Below the pieces are notes generated by a model. The model searched no databases and was not told the origin of the DNA. It was given only the letters and a program-made list of their open reading frames with translations. Shown here piece after piece: positions 24,253 through 33,268 of a stretch of DNA of 64,000 bases. This DNA comes from JAEUMG01 sp046349315. GTDB taxonomy: Bacteria; Pseudomonadota; Alphaproteobacteria; Rhizobiales; Aestuariivirgaceae. The stretch is from contig JAXMCQ010000003.1 in NCBI GenBank assembly GCA_046349315.1, forward strand, positions 1 through 64,000, given 5' to 3'. Each line of letters begins with the position of its first letter. Within the stretch, counting starts at the first letter, position 1. Both the position numbers and the translations under genes were made by a program.

Positions 24253-27200
24253 TCAATTGAGGATCTTGAACTCGATCCGCCGGTTCACCATCCGGCCCTG
24301 CTCGGTGCCATTATTGGCAAGCGGACTCGACTCGCCATAACCTTTCGCAATCAACCGCTCTCCATCGACGCCAGCCGCGATCATCGCGTCGCGAACGGCG
24401 ACAGCGCGATGTTCACTTAGCGCGAGGTTGTACTCGGCTGATCCGGTCGAGTCGGTGTGGCCGCCAATTTCAATTGTCTTATCCAGGCAATGCGCGGCGA
24501 TCGCAGCGAGCTTGGCAACAGTTGCCTGGCTCGCATCATCGAGCCGCGCGTCGTCCGACCCGAATCTGATGCCCTCGACCGTCAGAAGCGTGTTGAATTC
24601 GCTCTGGCAGTCGATCGGCGCGGTTTCCGGGACTGGCTTTGCTTCGTCGACGCCTTTGACGAGGATTTCGAATTTCGTCTGATCCGATGAGATGCGGCCG
24701 CGCCCGTCTTTGGTCGTTACGACGACATCGTAGCTGCCAGGGTCGAGCGTGCGATCAAGAGTGAGCGTCCAGTTGCCGCTTCCGTCGCTGCGCAAAGCGC
24801 GATCGGTGCTGAGCACGGCAGTCGCACCTTCAATTCCGACGCTAAGCGAGATGGCGTCGCCTTCCGCCCAGGTCCCCGAAATCGACCCTGGGCTGAGCTC
24901 GGTTGCAGAGAGGCGCACGGTCGGTGTCGCCGGAGGCGCCGCGTCGACGATCAACTCGTCCTGACTACGGTCATTCTTGGCGACGCCCGCTGGATCGACA
25001 GTTTCGACCGCGATGTCGTAAATGCCATCCCGTAAAGGCCGATCGAGGCTAAGCGTCCAATGCCCTGCTCCGTCAGAAACGAGGCTTTCTGACTGGCCTA
25101 GAAGGTAGTCCCTGCTATCGACCGAGACCTTCAGGCTTTTCGCTATGCCCTCGGCCCATGTCCCTGTCAGCTTCGGACGCGAGACGGTGACGATCTGCGA
25201 CTCGACGGTTGGTACGGTCATTTCCACCGTGGGTTCAGGCGGAGCGGGCGGTGGCGGCGGAGGTGATGGTGGCGGTGGTGGCGCCGTTGGCTCCGGGGTG
25301 GTGGTCGTAGGCACAGTCTTTTCCGCAATGTAGAATTCGGCCGTCGAGGCATCAGTGGCGCGATTGCCGAATTCATCTATCGCTGTCACGGCGACATCAT
25401 AGACGCCCGGACCAAACTCGATCGCGGGCGCAAGCGACCATGTTCCATCCTTGGCGGTGAGTTCAGGAGACTTGCCTAATTCATAGGTTTTGCCGGCAAG
25501 CGTCGCCGTGAAGTTCTTCGTGTCGCCTGGCGCGAATGTGCCGGTAATGGGCAAAGCCGTGCCGACATTGACGGTCGGCGCGGCGGGCGGCGTCAAATCG
25601 ATCACGACTTCAGCGACCGACGAATCGCGACTTTGATTGCCGGCTGCGTCCTGCGTCGTCGCGACCACATCGTAATAGCCGTCGCGGAGCGGCTCGGCGA
25701 TTGCCAGCCTCCAAGTCCCGTCCTTCGCTGCCGTCAGGGCGAGATCGGTCCCCTGCATGTAGGTGTGTCCGCCGATGCTTAAAGTTAGCGAAGATGCGTC
25801 ACTGGCGGGCCATGTGCCGGTGATTTCGGGCGTCGAATCATTGCCTGCATATGGATCGATGACTGGTGCGGCCGGCGGAGTCGTGTCGATGACGATTTCC
25901 GCGAGGGATGCATCGCGCGATTGATTGCCGAAACGGTCGGCCGATACCGCAACGACATCATAGTAACCATCCGCCAAGGGCTCCGGCGCCAGCGACCAAC
26001 GGCCGCCATTATCAATCGTCAGCGCCGGCGTTGAGGAAGACGTGTGGGTCTTGCCGCCGATTGTGACGTTCAAGTCCGTCGCATCGCCTTCGGCCCAAGT
26101 TCCGCCAATGCGCGGAGTGCGTGAGTTGCTAAGCTTCTTGTCGATGGTCGGAACGGCGGGTGGTGTCGTATCGATCACAAGCTCGCCGGAGGTCGCATCC
26201 TTGACGGTGTTGCCAAATTCATCGGTAGCGGCGACTTCGACATCATATGTGCCGTCGGGCATCTTCTCGAGCTTCAGCTGCCAATGACCGAGTTCGATCG
26301 CCGCCAAGGCACTGTCCCGACCCAGCTCATAGGTCTTTGGACCGATTGTCACGCCCAGCTTTTTGGTCCGCTCCGAATCGAATGTGCCGTCCAGGAGCGG
26401 CTGCGGGTCGTTTCCGGCGGCCGGATTGACCGTCGGGACCGCAAGCGGCGTCGAAATGTCGACCGCGCCCGGACTCGTGATTCGACTGATGTTGCCCGCC
26501 CGGTCCGCTGTCTCGACCGTGACATCGTATTTTCCAGGACCAAGGGGCGACGAAAGCGCCAGGCTCCAATTGCCCTTGCCGTCAGAGCTCAGAGCGCTCG
26601 AAGTGCCGAGCGCGTGAGCGTCTGCGCCGAACATCACCGTCAAAGACACGGCATCACCCTCGGCCCACGTCCCGGTAAGCTTTTCCGGCATCTTGGTACC
26701 GCGAAACGGCGTCACTGTCGGGCTTGCCGGAGCCTTTGCATCAACGTCTACGGCGGCAGTAAATGCTTTTGACACTGTATTGCCGGCCGCGTCCGCAATA
26801 TCGATGCTCAGGTCGTGCCGGCCTTCAGGCAGGCGTTGCGGAAGGGTTAGGGTCCAATTGCCCTTGCCGTCCGACGTTAGGCGATCGCTTTTACCCAGTT
26901 CATATGTCTGGCCGCCCAGCGCGAGCTTGAGAGAAACCGCATCACCCTCGGGCCAAGTTCCGGTCAATCTGTCGGGCGAGGCTTGGACTATGACAGCATT
27001 AACCGTGGGTTCAGGCGGCGCGACCGTGTCTACGGTCAGTTTCCCAGGCGACTCGCTTGCAGCTGTTCGCCCTGCCCCGTCCGAGACTTCGATATTGATG
27101 TCGTACTGGCCGTCGGCCATCGGTGCGGCGGGAACCAGCTTCCAGTTCCCCGCACCATCCGAGGTCAATTCCTGGTTTTCGCCCAGATTGAACGCGCGTT

Positions 27201-27633
27201 CGGCAATCGTGACTTTAAGAGTTTTGGCGTCCTTCTCGGGCCAGGTACCGCGAATCTCGGGCTGAGCCTTATTGGTGATGACAGAAAGAACGGTCGGTGC
27301 TGCCAAAGGCTCGGGCTCGGGCGGCGGCGGTGGCGGCGGGGGCGGCGGCGGCGCCACGGTCGCCTCAGAAACGGCCCGACGAATCCCGTAGGTCCCGATG
27401 GTGGTCTGTACGGCTGCCGAAATCGCGGCCTCATCCGGCGCTTCACCCGAAAGCGTAACGTCACGGCCGGAAATCTCGATTCGTGCCCAGTCCAGACCGC
27501 CGGATTTTGTTGCCGCCAAGGCTGAGTCCTGCAGCTGCTGCTCAAGACTCGGGCTACCGAACCACCAAGCCCCCAGAAACGGCACCAGAGCCAAAGGCGA
27601 CCATTTCAGCCACCGAACCGGATTCGCGCTCAT
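24253..27633 (-). CDS. OmpA-family protein with BON domain and nine Ig-like repeats
   Basis: A 1126-residue predicted cell-envelope protein. The order is: short N-terminal hydrophobic anchor (LALVPFLGAWWFG); BON domain (~residues 28-97); a tract of eleven prolines (~98); seven Ig-like modules of ~90 residues; a second Pro-rich linker (~780-800); two more Ig-like modules; and a C-terminal OmpA peptidoglycan-binding domain (IEIGGHTDSTGSAEYNLALS, ending NRRIEFKIL). The modules share GTWAEGDA, SDGxGNWxLxL, GxYDVxVxxxD and TPPAxPTV. The ATG at 27633 follows GAGGGG; the longer frame upstream lacks homology. An anchor at one end and a wall-binding domain at the other suggest an extended periplasmic strut, which is inference. 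Confidence 0.88.
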   Translation of the reverse strand: MSANPVRWLKWSPLALVPFLGAWWFGSPSLEQQLQDSALAATKSGGLDWARIEISGRDVTLSGEAPDEAAISAAVQTTIGTYGIRRAVSEATVAPPPPPPPPPPPEPEPLAAPTVLSVITNKAQPEIRGTWPEKDAKTLKVTIAERAFNLGENQELTSDGAGNWKLVPAAPMADGQYDINIEVSDGAGRTAASESPGKLTVDTVAPPEPTVNAVIVQASPDRLTGTWPEGDAVSLKLALGGQTYELGKSDRLTSDGKGNWTLTLPQRLPEGRHDLSIDIADAAGNTVSKAFTAAVDVDAKAPASPTVTPFRGTKMPEKLTGTWAEGDAVSLTVMFGADAHALGTSSALSSDGKGNWSLALSSPLGPGKYDVTVETADRAGNISRITSPGAVDISTPLAVPTVNPAAGNDPQPLLDGTFDSERTKKLGVTIGPKTYELGRDSALAAIELGHWQLKLEKMPDGTYDVEVAATDEFGNTVKDATSGELVIDTTPPAVPTIDKKLSNSRTPRIGGTWAEGDATDLNVTIGGKTHTSSSTPALTIDNGGRWSLAPEPLADGYYDVVAVSADRFGNQSRDASLAEIVIDTTPPAAPVIDPYAGNDSTPEITGTWPASDASSLTLSIGGHTYMQGTDLALTAAKDGTWRLAIAEPLRDGYYDVVATTQDAAGNQSRDSSVAEVVIDLTPPAAPTVNVGTALPITGTFAPGDTKNFTATLAGKTYELGKSPELTAKDGTWSLAPAIEFGPGVYDVAVTAIDEFGNRATDASTAEFYIAEKTVPTTTTPEPTAPPPPPSPPPPPPAPPEPTVEMTVPTVESQIVTVSRPKLTGTWAEGIAKSLKVSVDSRDYLLGQSESLVSDGAGHWTLSLDRPLRDGIYDIAVETVDPAGVAKNDRSQDELIVDAAPPATPTVRLSATELSPGSISGTWAEGDAISLSVGIEGATAVLSTDRALRSDGSGNWTLTLDRTLDPGSYDVVVTTKDGRGRISSDQTKFEILVKGVDEAKPVPETAPIDCQSEFNTLLTVEGIRFGSDDARLDDASQATVAKLAAIAAHCLDKTIEIGGHTDSTGSAEYNLALSEHRAVAVRDAMIAAGVDGERLIAKGYGESSPLANNGTEQGRMVNRRIEFKILN

Positions 27634-28133
27634 AAACACCCCTCTGCCAGCCTTCTTGCGGGCTGCGTCACCCGAATCTCGCTGCCGTGACACCGAAATC
27701 GGGGCGATTCTCCGTCCCCAGAGGACTCAAAGTGCGGAAATTGACATCGATTCCCACTTATTTCGCCCTTCGAGTCCCTCGCGATTTATCGCATTCGGCC
27801 TCCGGAGAGACAATGATGGGGCTGCCACAATTCCCCCAAGGCTGACCAGATAAAGCGCGGAGTTCGGCATTTCTGGCTTCATGCAAGCTATTGAAATACA
27901 GACTATATTTTTGATCTTAGCAGGGACCCACACTAGGCTTCACGCGGTGTTGCAAACGAGACACATATGGCGAAATTCTGGCAAAAGGGAGCTTGCATTT
28001 ATTGACCTTCAAGGGGGGACAGGCGAGTAATACTGCGTGTGCGATTGAATCGTGCAACGTCCTCCAATGCCGAACAAGCAGGGGATCGGGGGGCTCAAGT
28101 TACTCAACTCCAGAGAACGTGGGAGAAACGAGA
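27634..28133. other. 500-base intergenic region, no gene seen
   Basis: The region separates the divergent OmpA and porin genes and presumably carries both promoters. It is less GC-rich than its surroundings, with AT-rich stretches near 27885-27915 and 27990-28005, including a TTGACC near 28001, but I cannot assign a convincing -35/-10 pair. The longest in-frame readings have no protein-like composition. GGGAG about seven bases before 28134 is the porin ribosome-binding site. Confidence 0.5.
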
Positions 28134-29652
28134 ATGAAAATGTTAAAGTGGGCGCTCCTCGGTGGTGCGGCATTCGCCGTGACGGCCACTGCTGCGAAAG
28201 CAGACGAGCTCTCTGACCTTAAGGCTCAGCTCGAAACGCTGCAACAGCGGGTAACGCAGCTCGAAGCTCAGCCGTCGACCTCTCTGCCGTCGGGCTACAG
28301 CCTGATGTCATTCCGCAGCGGGGGCGCTGTGTATGACGCGGTTCCTGAAAAGGCCGACATGCAGGCCCTGACGGGTGTAGACAACGGATTCACCATCGGC
28401 GTGATGCCGACAGCGGATGTTGCTCCGGTCGCCGAAGTGACGGTATCCGGCGAAATCCGCACTATTCTGGTCTATAATGGTCAAGATGATGTGCCATGGC
28501 AAAATCTCAGCAGGTGCCGATGACTTATTACTATTGCGGTGAGGATGGTTACGACGTTTCCGAGAAGTTCAAGATCAAGGATCAGCGACGATACCAGTTG
28601 GACGTTCAGGTCCGTGGTCGCCTCGTCGTAACCGGCAAAGCCGATACGGCAGTTGGCGAAGTCGGCGGCCGTATCCTGCTTCAGGCGGGCAGCCCGTTCG
28701 ATGATGACAACAGCGTCGACATGAACCAAGCTTATGCTTGGTGGAAGTTCTCGCCCTTCATGGCAGTTGATCGCTGGTCTCTGGGACTCCACTTCGGCGC
28801 CTCAGGCGGGCGTTGACTGGGATTTCACGGGTCCTGGCTACACTGGCCTTTGGGTGACGACGGCTCGACCGAGCAGATGCGCTTGGTCTTCAACAATGGC
28901 GGTCCAGTTACCTTCGCGATCGCGCTTGAAGACAATGAAAGCGACGATTTCTGCGCAGGCAACTCGACGGGCTTTCAGACCTGCGCTGTCCATCTGGTCC
29001 TCGCCAATCGCTCCGCATTGATGGCTACTATATCACCGGCGCGAACCGCGGTAATGATCTCGGTGACATTCCGGCCGTTGCTGGTTATATAGCCTATGAC
29101 TCGGGCGGCGTTTTCCTCAGTTGACAGGCTTGTGGGAACAAGACAAGCGCGAGTATTACTGGAATACAGCACGCCGTTTTCGTTCACCAATGGCTACTCG
29201 AAGGCTGACGACAACTGGTTCGTCGGTGCGGGTGCACGCTTTGGCCTTGGCGATGTTGCAACATTGACCGCCGCCGCTTTCTGGGGCGAAGGTTATCAGG
29301 ACGCGTCTATACCCTCATTGGTCCGGATGACCAGTATTGGGGCGCCAGCTTGGGTATCATCGCGAATGTCGGCGAAGCGAGCCGGTTGGAAGTCGGTGGT
29401 TCCTATTTCCGGAACAAAGACGCTTTCGTTGGCTTCCTGGATGACTCATGGCAGGCAACTGCCGGCTGGTTCTGGGATCCGGTCAGCCAGGTTACGGTGT
29501 TTGCGACAGGCAGCTATGCCTGGAACAGCTATGAGGGCGCCTGCATCCACTCGGATGATGGCAGCTGCAATGACGCTGACTTCGCTTTGAAGCTTAGCGA
29601 TTTCGAACAGAATACGTGGCAGGTGCTGGTCGGCACGACCCTGCGCTTCTAA
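28134..29652 (+). pseudogene. Porin of the Rhizobiales type, disrupted by several frameshifts
   Basis: The reading starts with a good RBS and MKMLKWALLGGAAFAVTA, a signal peptide followed by a coiled coil (LKAQLETLQQRVTQLEAQ), typical of alphaproteobacterial outer-membrane porins. Beta-strand-rich porin sequence continues to ...TWQVLVGTTLRF at 29652, but it changes frame near 28500, 28803, 28845, 29010, 29105-29150 and 29307. Within each piece the protein sequence remains convincing (for example YYITGANRGNDLGDIPAVAG near 29025-29085). As read, no intact porin is made. The C-terminal Phe needed for BAM recognition is retained. The pattern could be recent decay or clustered base-calling or assembly error in a region with paralogues. 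A good terminator follows. Confidence 0.85.
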
Positions 29653-29677
29653 TACCATCTACTCTCTGGAAGTTGGG

Positions 29678-29708
29678 CGGCCTGCAGAAATGCAGGCCGT
29701 CTTTCTTT
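29678..29708 (+). terminator. Intrinsic terminator after the porin
   Basis: CGGCCTGCA (29678-29686), a GAAA tetraloop, then TGCAGGCCG (29691-29699), followed by TCTTTCTTT. This strong GNRA-capped hairpin lies 25 bases after the porin stop. Confidence 0.88.
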
Positions 29709-29765
29709 GAGGGCCAGGCTACTTCCGTTCTTGTTGCTGCCTCAAAGCCTTGTTATGTGATTTGC

Positions 29766-30581
29766 ATGAGATGGCGCACGCTTTCCGCCCTTTGTGCCGC
29801 AGGCTTCCTGGGAGCTTGCGCCAGCAATCAGGTCTTTGAAGAAGACCGCAGCTACATGGTGACTGGAGAGGCAACTCCTGCATCCGTAACGGCGATGCGC
29901 GGCCTCCTGAAGCAGACCGGTCCGTCTTACGTTACGTTGACTGTCTCTGAATCTCATAAGCGAAACAAAAGCGCCGAAAGCGACCCGGCCTTGGCCGTGT
30001 CTTCGGGCAGCGGCTTTGTGGTCGACAAAACCGGATACGTGCTGACTGCGGCGCACGTCGCCATGCAGAAGGGCTATACGGTCAGCGCTCGCGGCTCGGA
30101 TGGCCGGCTCTATTCGGGCAAGGTCATCGCGATCCGGCCTGACAATGACATGGCGCTTATCAAACTGAGCGGCTTTGAGGGCAGTCCCGCCCACCCCACC
30201 GGCAACCCCTGCCTGAGCAAGGGCGAAACGGTCTATACGCTCGGCAAACCGCATGCGCAGGGTGACACGGCGCGAATTGGACAGGTTGAAACCATGCATT
30301 TTGGCCGCGCTGTACAGTACGGCCCGTTCGGCTATCCGGATGCGATGGTACTTCGGATGTCCACGCAGAAGGGCGAATCGGGCGGACCGGTCTTCAACCA
30401 GTCGGGCGAATTGAGCGGCATGGTCGTCAGTACACTGTCAGACGGTAATGGGAGGCCGCTCAATCTGGCGCATGCCCTCCCCAGCACGAGCCTTGCCTCT
30501 TTTCTTTGCGCGAGCATGACTTGCTCACCGACATGGCGGGCTTTGTCCAACCGGACGACTGAAAGCTGCCCGCGCCTGTGA
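29766..30581 (+). CDS. Lipoprotein trypsin-like serine protease (S1C/DegP-like, no PDZ)
   Basis: A 271-residue protein starting MRWRTLSALCAAGFLGAC, a lipoprotein signal with lipobox LGAC, so the mature protein should be lipid-anchored at Cys18. The trypsin fold is complete: catalytic His in LTAAHVA (~residue 95), Asp in DNDMALIKL (~125) and Ser in KGESGGPVF (~203). No PDZ domain follows, unlike DegP or DegQ. The ATG at 29766 lacks a strong RBS. The C-terminal ~40 residues are poorly conserved in appearance. It is followed 13 bases later by the TPR-sulfotransferase gene, so the two may be co-transcribed. The substrate is unknown. Confidence 0.82.
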   Translation: MRWRTLSALCAAGFLGACASNQVFEEDRSYMVTGEATPASVTAMRGLLKQTGPSYVTLTVSESHKRNKSAESDPALAVSSGSGFVVDKTGYVLTAAHVAMQKGYTVSARGSDGRLYSGKVIAIRPDNDMALIKLSGFEGSPAHPTGNPCLSKGETVYTLGKPHAQGDTARIGQVETMHFGRAVQYGPFGYPDAMVLRMSTQKGESGGPVFNQSGELSGMVVSTLSDGNGRPLNLAHALPSTSLASFLCASMTCSPTWRALSNRTTESCPRL

Positions 30582-30594
30582 GGAACCAGTAAAC

Positions 30595-32184
30595 ATGAAT
30601 ATTGCAAATGAGCTTGCGGCCGCTGGCGAGGCGGCACGCGCGCTGGAAACGGCGACCAAGTTACTTTCCGCTGGCAGGCTGGCGGAGGCTAAAGTTGTCT
30701 GCCAAAAACTGCTGAACAGATACCCGAAGGATGCGGAGGCCCTTAACATGTTGGGCGTCATCGCCGTCTCGGAGGCTCGTCAGTCGGAAGCGGTACATTA
30801 TTTCCAAACAGCCGTCTCGTATGATCCAAACAATGTCGGGTATCTCTATAATCTCGGCCGCCTGTTCATGCGTCTGAACAGGATCGAGCTCGCGATCCCT
30901 GTCTACATGCGGATCATCAAGCTCGATCCCAAATATTCGAGCGCGGTCACGGCCGTTGCCGAATTCTTTCAGAAGATGGGTAGAGCGGATAAGGGCTTGC
31001 CTATCCTGGACAAGTACCTTGAAACGAACCCCAATTCGCCGGACGTGCTTGTCATGAAGGCACAGGCGCTTGAGACTTTGGGGCGTCAGAACGAGGCCGA
31101 AGATATTTACATCCACCTTGAAGGCATCCCAGGGTTTAAGGCCTTTTCTCTCAACCGCCAGGCAAATTTGAAGAAACAGGAGAGCGCTTCGCCGCTGATC
31201 GATCGCATCAATCAGCTTTTGCAAGCGCCGTCTTTAAGGCCGGAAGAGTTGAAGATGCTCCACTCTGCGGCGGGCAAGGTCCTCGAAGATGTTGGAGACT
31301 ACGACCGAGCCTTTGCATCATATTCTGCTGCAGCGGCAAACGATATTGAAGGGTTTAACCTCGACCTGTGCCAGGCGCGATACGAAAACATGATGAGGCT
31401 GTTCGTTCCTCGGTTCTTCGAGCAGCGCCGTTCCCTGGGCCATGAATCGGACGTTCCGGTTTTCGTTGTCGGGATGCCGCGCTCCGGGACGACACTCACG
31501 GAACAGATCATCGGCCGCCATCCGGAAGCGGTGGGTGCAGGCGAGCTGATGAGACTGCGGGCTATGGCGCGAACCCTCGGCTACAAGAAAGATGTATCCG
31601 CATTCATCGCGGCGATGCAGTCGGCTACGGGTGACCAGATCCGCGTTCTGGCCGAGAACTATCTGCAGCTTCTGCGATTCTACTCCAAGAGCAGCCCGCG
31701 TGTTGTCGACAAGCTGCCCCATAATTTCGAGATGCTGGGATTTGCCGCGCTGCTCTTCCCTAAAATGCATGCTATCCATTGCAAGCGCGACGCGATTGAT
31801 ACTTGCCTGTCGATCTATGTGAACAGGTTCAACGAGAGCCACCAGTATGCGAACGACTTGAGGACCCTCGGCTCCCATTATCGGCAATATGCTGCTCTCA
31901 TGGACCACTGGAAGCAGGTACTGCCGGTCAGCCTGTTCGAAAGTGAATATGAGAGGCTCACCGGCAATCCCGACCAGGGCGCGCGCGACCTCGTTTCCGC
32001 CACAGGACTTCCGTGGAACGATGCCTGCCTATCGCACGTCAACGCCCCGACCACTGTCATGACGCTCAGCGTGTGGCAAGTGCGCCAGCCCATCTACAAG
32101 ACGTCGGTCAAGCGCTGGAAGCGTTTCGAGAAGCACCTCGGCCCGTTGATCGACGCCCTCGGCGATCGCGCCGAGGCGGCCTAG
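30595..32184 (+). CDS. TPR-repeat sulfotransferase
   Basis: A 529-residue two-part protein. Residues ~1-240 form tetratricopeptide repeats (ALNMLGVIAVSEARQSEAVH; AVSYDPNNVGYLYNLGRLFM). Residues ~285-520 are a sulfotransferase domain with the 5'-phosphosulfate loop GMPRSGTTLTEQIIGRHP near residue 294 and the 3'-phosphate segment IHCKRDAIDTCLSIYVNRF near 394. It is predicted to transfer sulfate from PAPS to a protein or carbohydrate acceptor, with the TPR part presenting the substrate. There is no signal peptide, so it is cytoplasmic. The acceptor cannot be inferred from the neighbours. Confidence 0.88.
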   Translation: MNIANELAAAGEAARALETATKLLSAGRLAEAKVVCQKLLNRYPKDAEALNMLGVIAVSEARQSEAVHYFQTAVSYDPNNVGYLYNLGRLFMRLNRIELAIPVYMRIIKLDPKYSSAVTAVAEFFQKMGRADKGLPILDKYLETNPNSPDVLVMKAQALETLGRQNEAEDIYIHLEGIPGFKAFSLNRQANLKKQESASPLIDRINQLLQAPSLRPEELKMLHSAAGKVLEDVGDYDRAFASYSAAAANDIEGFNLDLCQARYENMMRLFVPRFFEQRRSLGHESDVPVFVVGMPRSGTTLTEQIIGRHPEAVGAGELMRLRAMARTLGYKKDVSAFIAAMQSATGDQIRVLAENYLQLLRFYSKSSPRVVDKLPHNFEMLGFAALLFPKMHAIHCKRDAIDTCLSIYVNRFNESHQYANDLRTLGSHYRQYAALMDHWKQVLPVSLFESEYERLTGNPDQGARDLVSATGLPWNDACLSHVNAPTTVMTLSVWQVRQPIYKTSVKRWKRFEKHLGPLIDALGDRAEAA

Positions 32185-32190
32185 GTCGCC

Positions 32191-33168
32191 TCACGGAATC
32201 AGAATCGTCGTTCCTGTCGTCTTGCTGCCTTCAAGGTCGCGGTGGACCTGTACCGCGTCCGCGAGCTTGTAGCGCTGGTTGATCGGGATCTTCACCTTGC
32301 CCGACGCCACCATCTCGATGAGATCGTCGGCAGTCTCTTTCAATTCCTCGGGAGTCGCCGTGTAGGTCATCAGTGTTGGGCGCGTCACATAGAGCGAGCC
32401 CTTTGCCGACAGGATGCCGAGATCGACATTCTTCACGGGCCCTGACGCATTGCCAAAGCTCACCAGCATGCCGCGCGGCTGCAGGCAGTCGAGCGAAGTC
32501 AGAAAGGTTGCCTGGCCGACGCCGTCATAAACGACCGGAACGCCTTTGCCACCGGTCAATTCCTTGACCCGTTTCACCACGTCCTCAGTGCGATTGTTGA
32601 TGACATGCGCATAGCCATGAGCTCTAGCGATCTCCTTCTTGGCGTCGGAGCCGACAGTCCCAATCACTGTCGCGCCGAGCGCCTTAGCCCATTGGCCAAA
32701 AATCGTGCCGACGCCGCCTGCCGCGGCGTGGAAGAGAATGGTCTCGCCTGGCTTCACCTTGTAGGTCGCGCGGAGCAGATAGCGGACCGTCATGCCTTTC
32801 AGCATCATCGCCGCGGCTACTTCATCCGGAATGACATTGCTGTTGGGTATCTTGATGAGTTTGGCTGCCGGGATATTCCGCGCCTCGGAATAGGCGCCAA
32901 TCGGGCCTGTGCCGTAAGCAACGTGATCTCCAACCTTCAAGTTGGTTACCCCTGCCCCGACCGCCTCAACGATGCCGGCCGCCTCAAGCCCGATTCCGGA
33001 CGGCAATGGCACCGGATAAAGCCCGGAACGATGATAGGTATCGATGTAGTTCACGCCGATCGCCGTGTGGCGCAATCGCACCTCGCCGGGCCCGGGCTCG
33101 GCGAGATTGACATCTTTGAACTCCATCACCTCGGGGCCGCCGGTCTTCTCGATTATGATTGCCTTCAT
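32191..33168 (-). CDS. NADPH:quinone oxidoreductase (zeta-crystallin-like MDR)
   Basis: A 325-residue medium-chain reductase of the zinc-independent quinone oxidoreductase branch. It has the N-terminal MKAIIIEKTGGPEVMEF, the substrate-domain motif GVNYIDTYHRSGLYP, and the NADPH-binding Rossmann motif AAAGGVGTIFGQWAKALGA. No catalytic or structural zinc cysteines are seen. It probably reduces quinones or activated alkenes. It is convergent with the TPR-sulfotransferase and divergent from the aminotransferase, with no sign of an operon. Confidence 0.9.
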   Translation of the reverse strand: MKAIIIEKTGGPEVMEFKDVNLAEPGPGEVRLRHTAIGVNYIDTYHRSGLYPVPLPSGIGLEAAGIVEAVGAGVTNLKVGDHVAYGTGPIGAYSEARNIPAAKLIKIPNSNVIPDEVAAAMMLKGMTVRYLLRATYKVKPGETILFHAAAGGVGTIFGQWAKALGATVIGTVGSDAKKEIARAHGYAHVINNRTEDVVKRVKELTGGKGVPVVYDGVGQATFLTSLDCLQPRGMLVSFGNASGPVKNVDLGILSAKGSLYVTRPTLMTYTATPEELKETADDLIEMVASGKVKIPINQRYKLADAVQVHRDLEGSKTTGTTILIP

Positions 33169-33268
33169 CGCCCTGTCCTCAGCTTATCGGGGGTGTTTTG
33201 CCGCAAAAACCGGCCAAATCCAAGCGGGATGCTTGCGAAGCCGCCTGAGGCGTGCTGCAAGGGCGGCC

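Noticed and set aside
24253..27633. CRISPR-like or DNA-level tandem repeat in the Ig-repeat gene
   Set aside because: The repeats are protein modules of ~270 bases and are strongly diverged at the DNA level.
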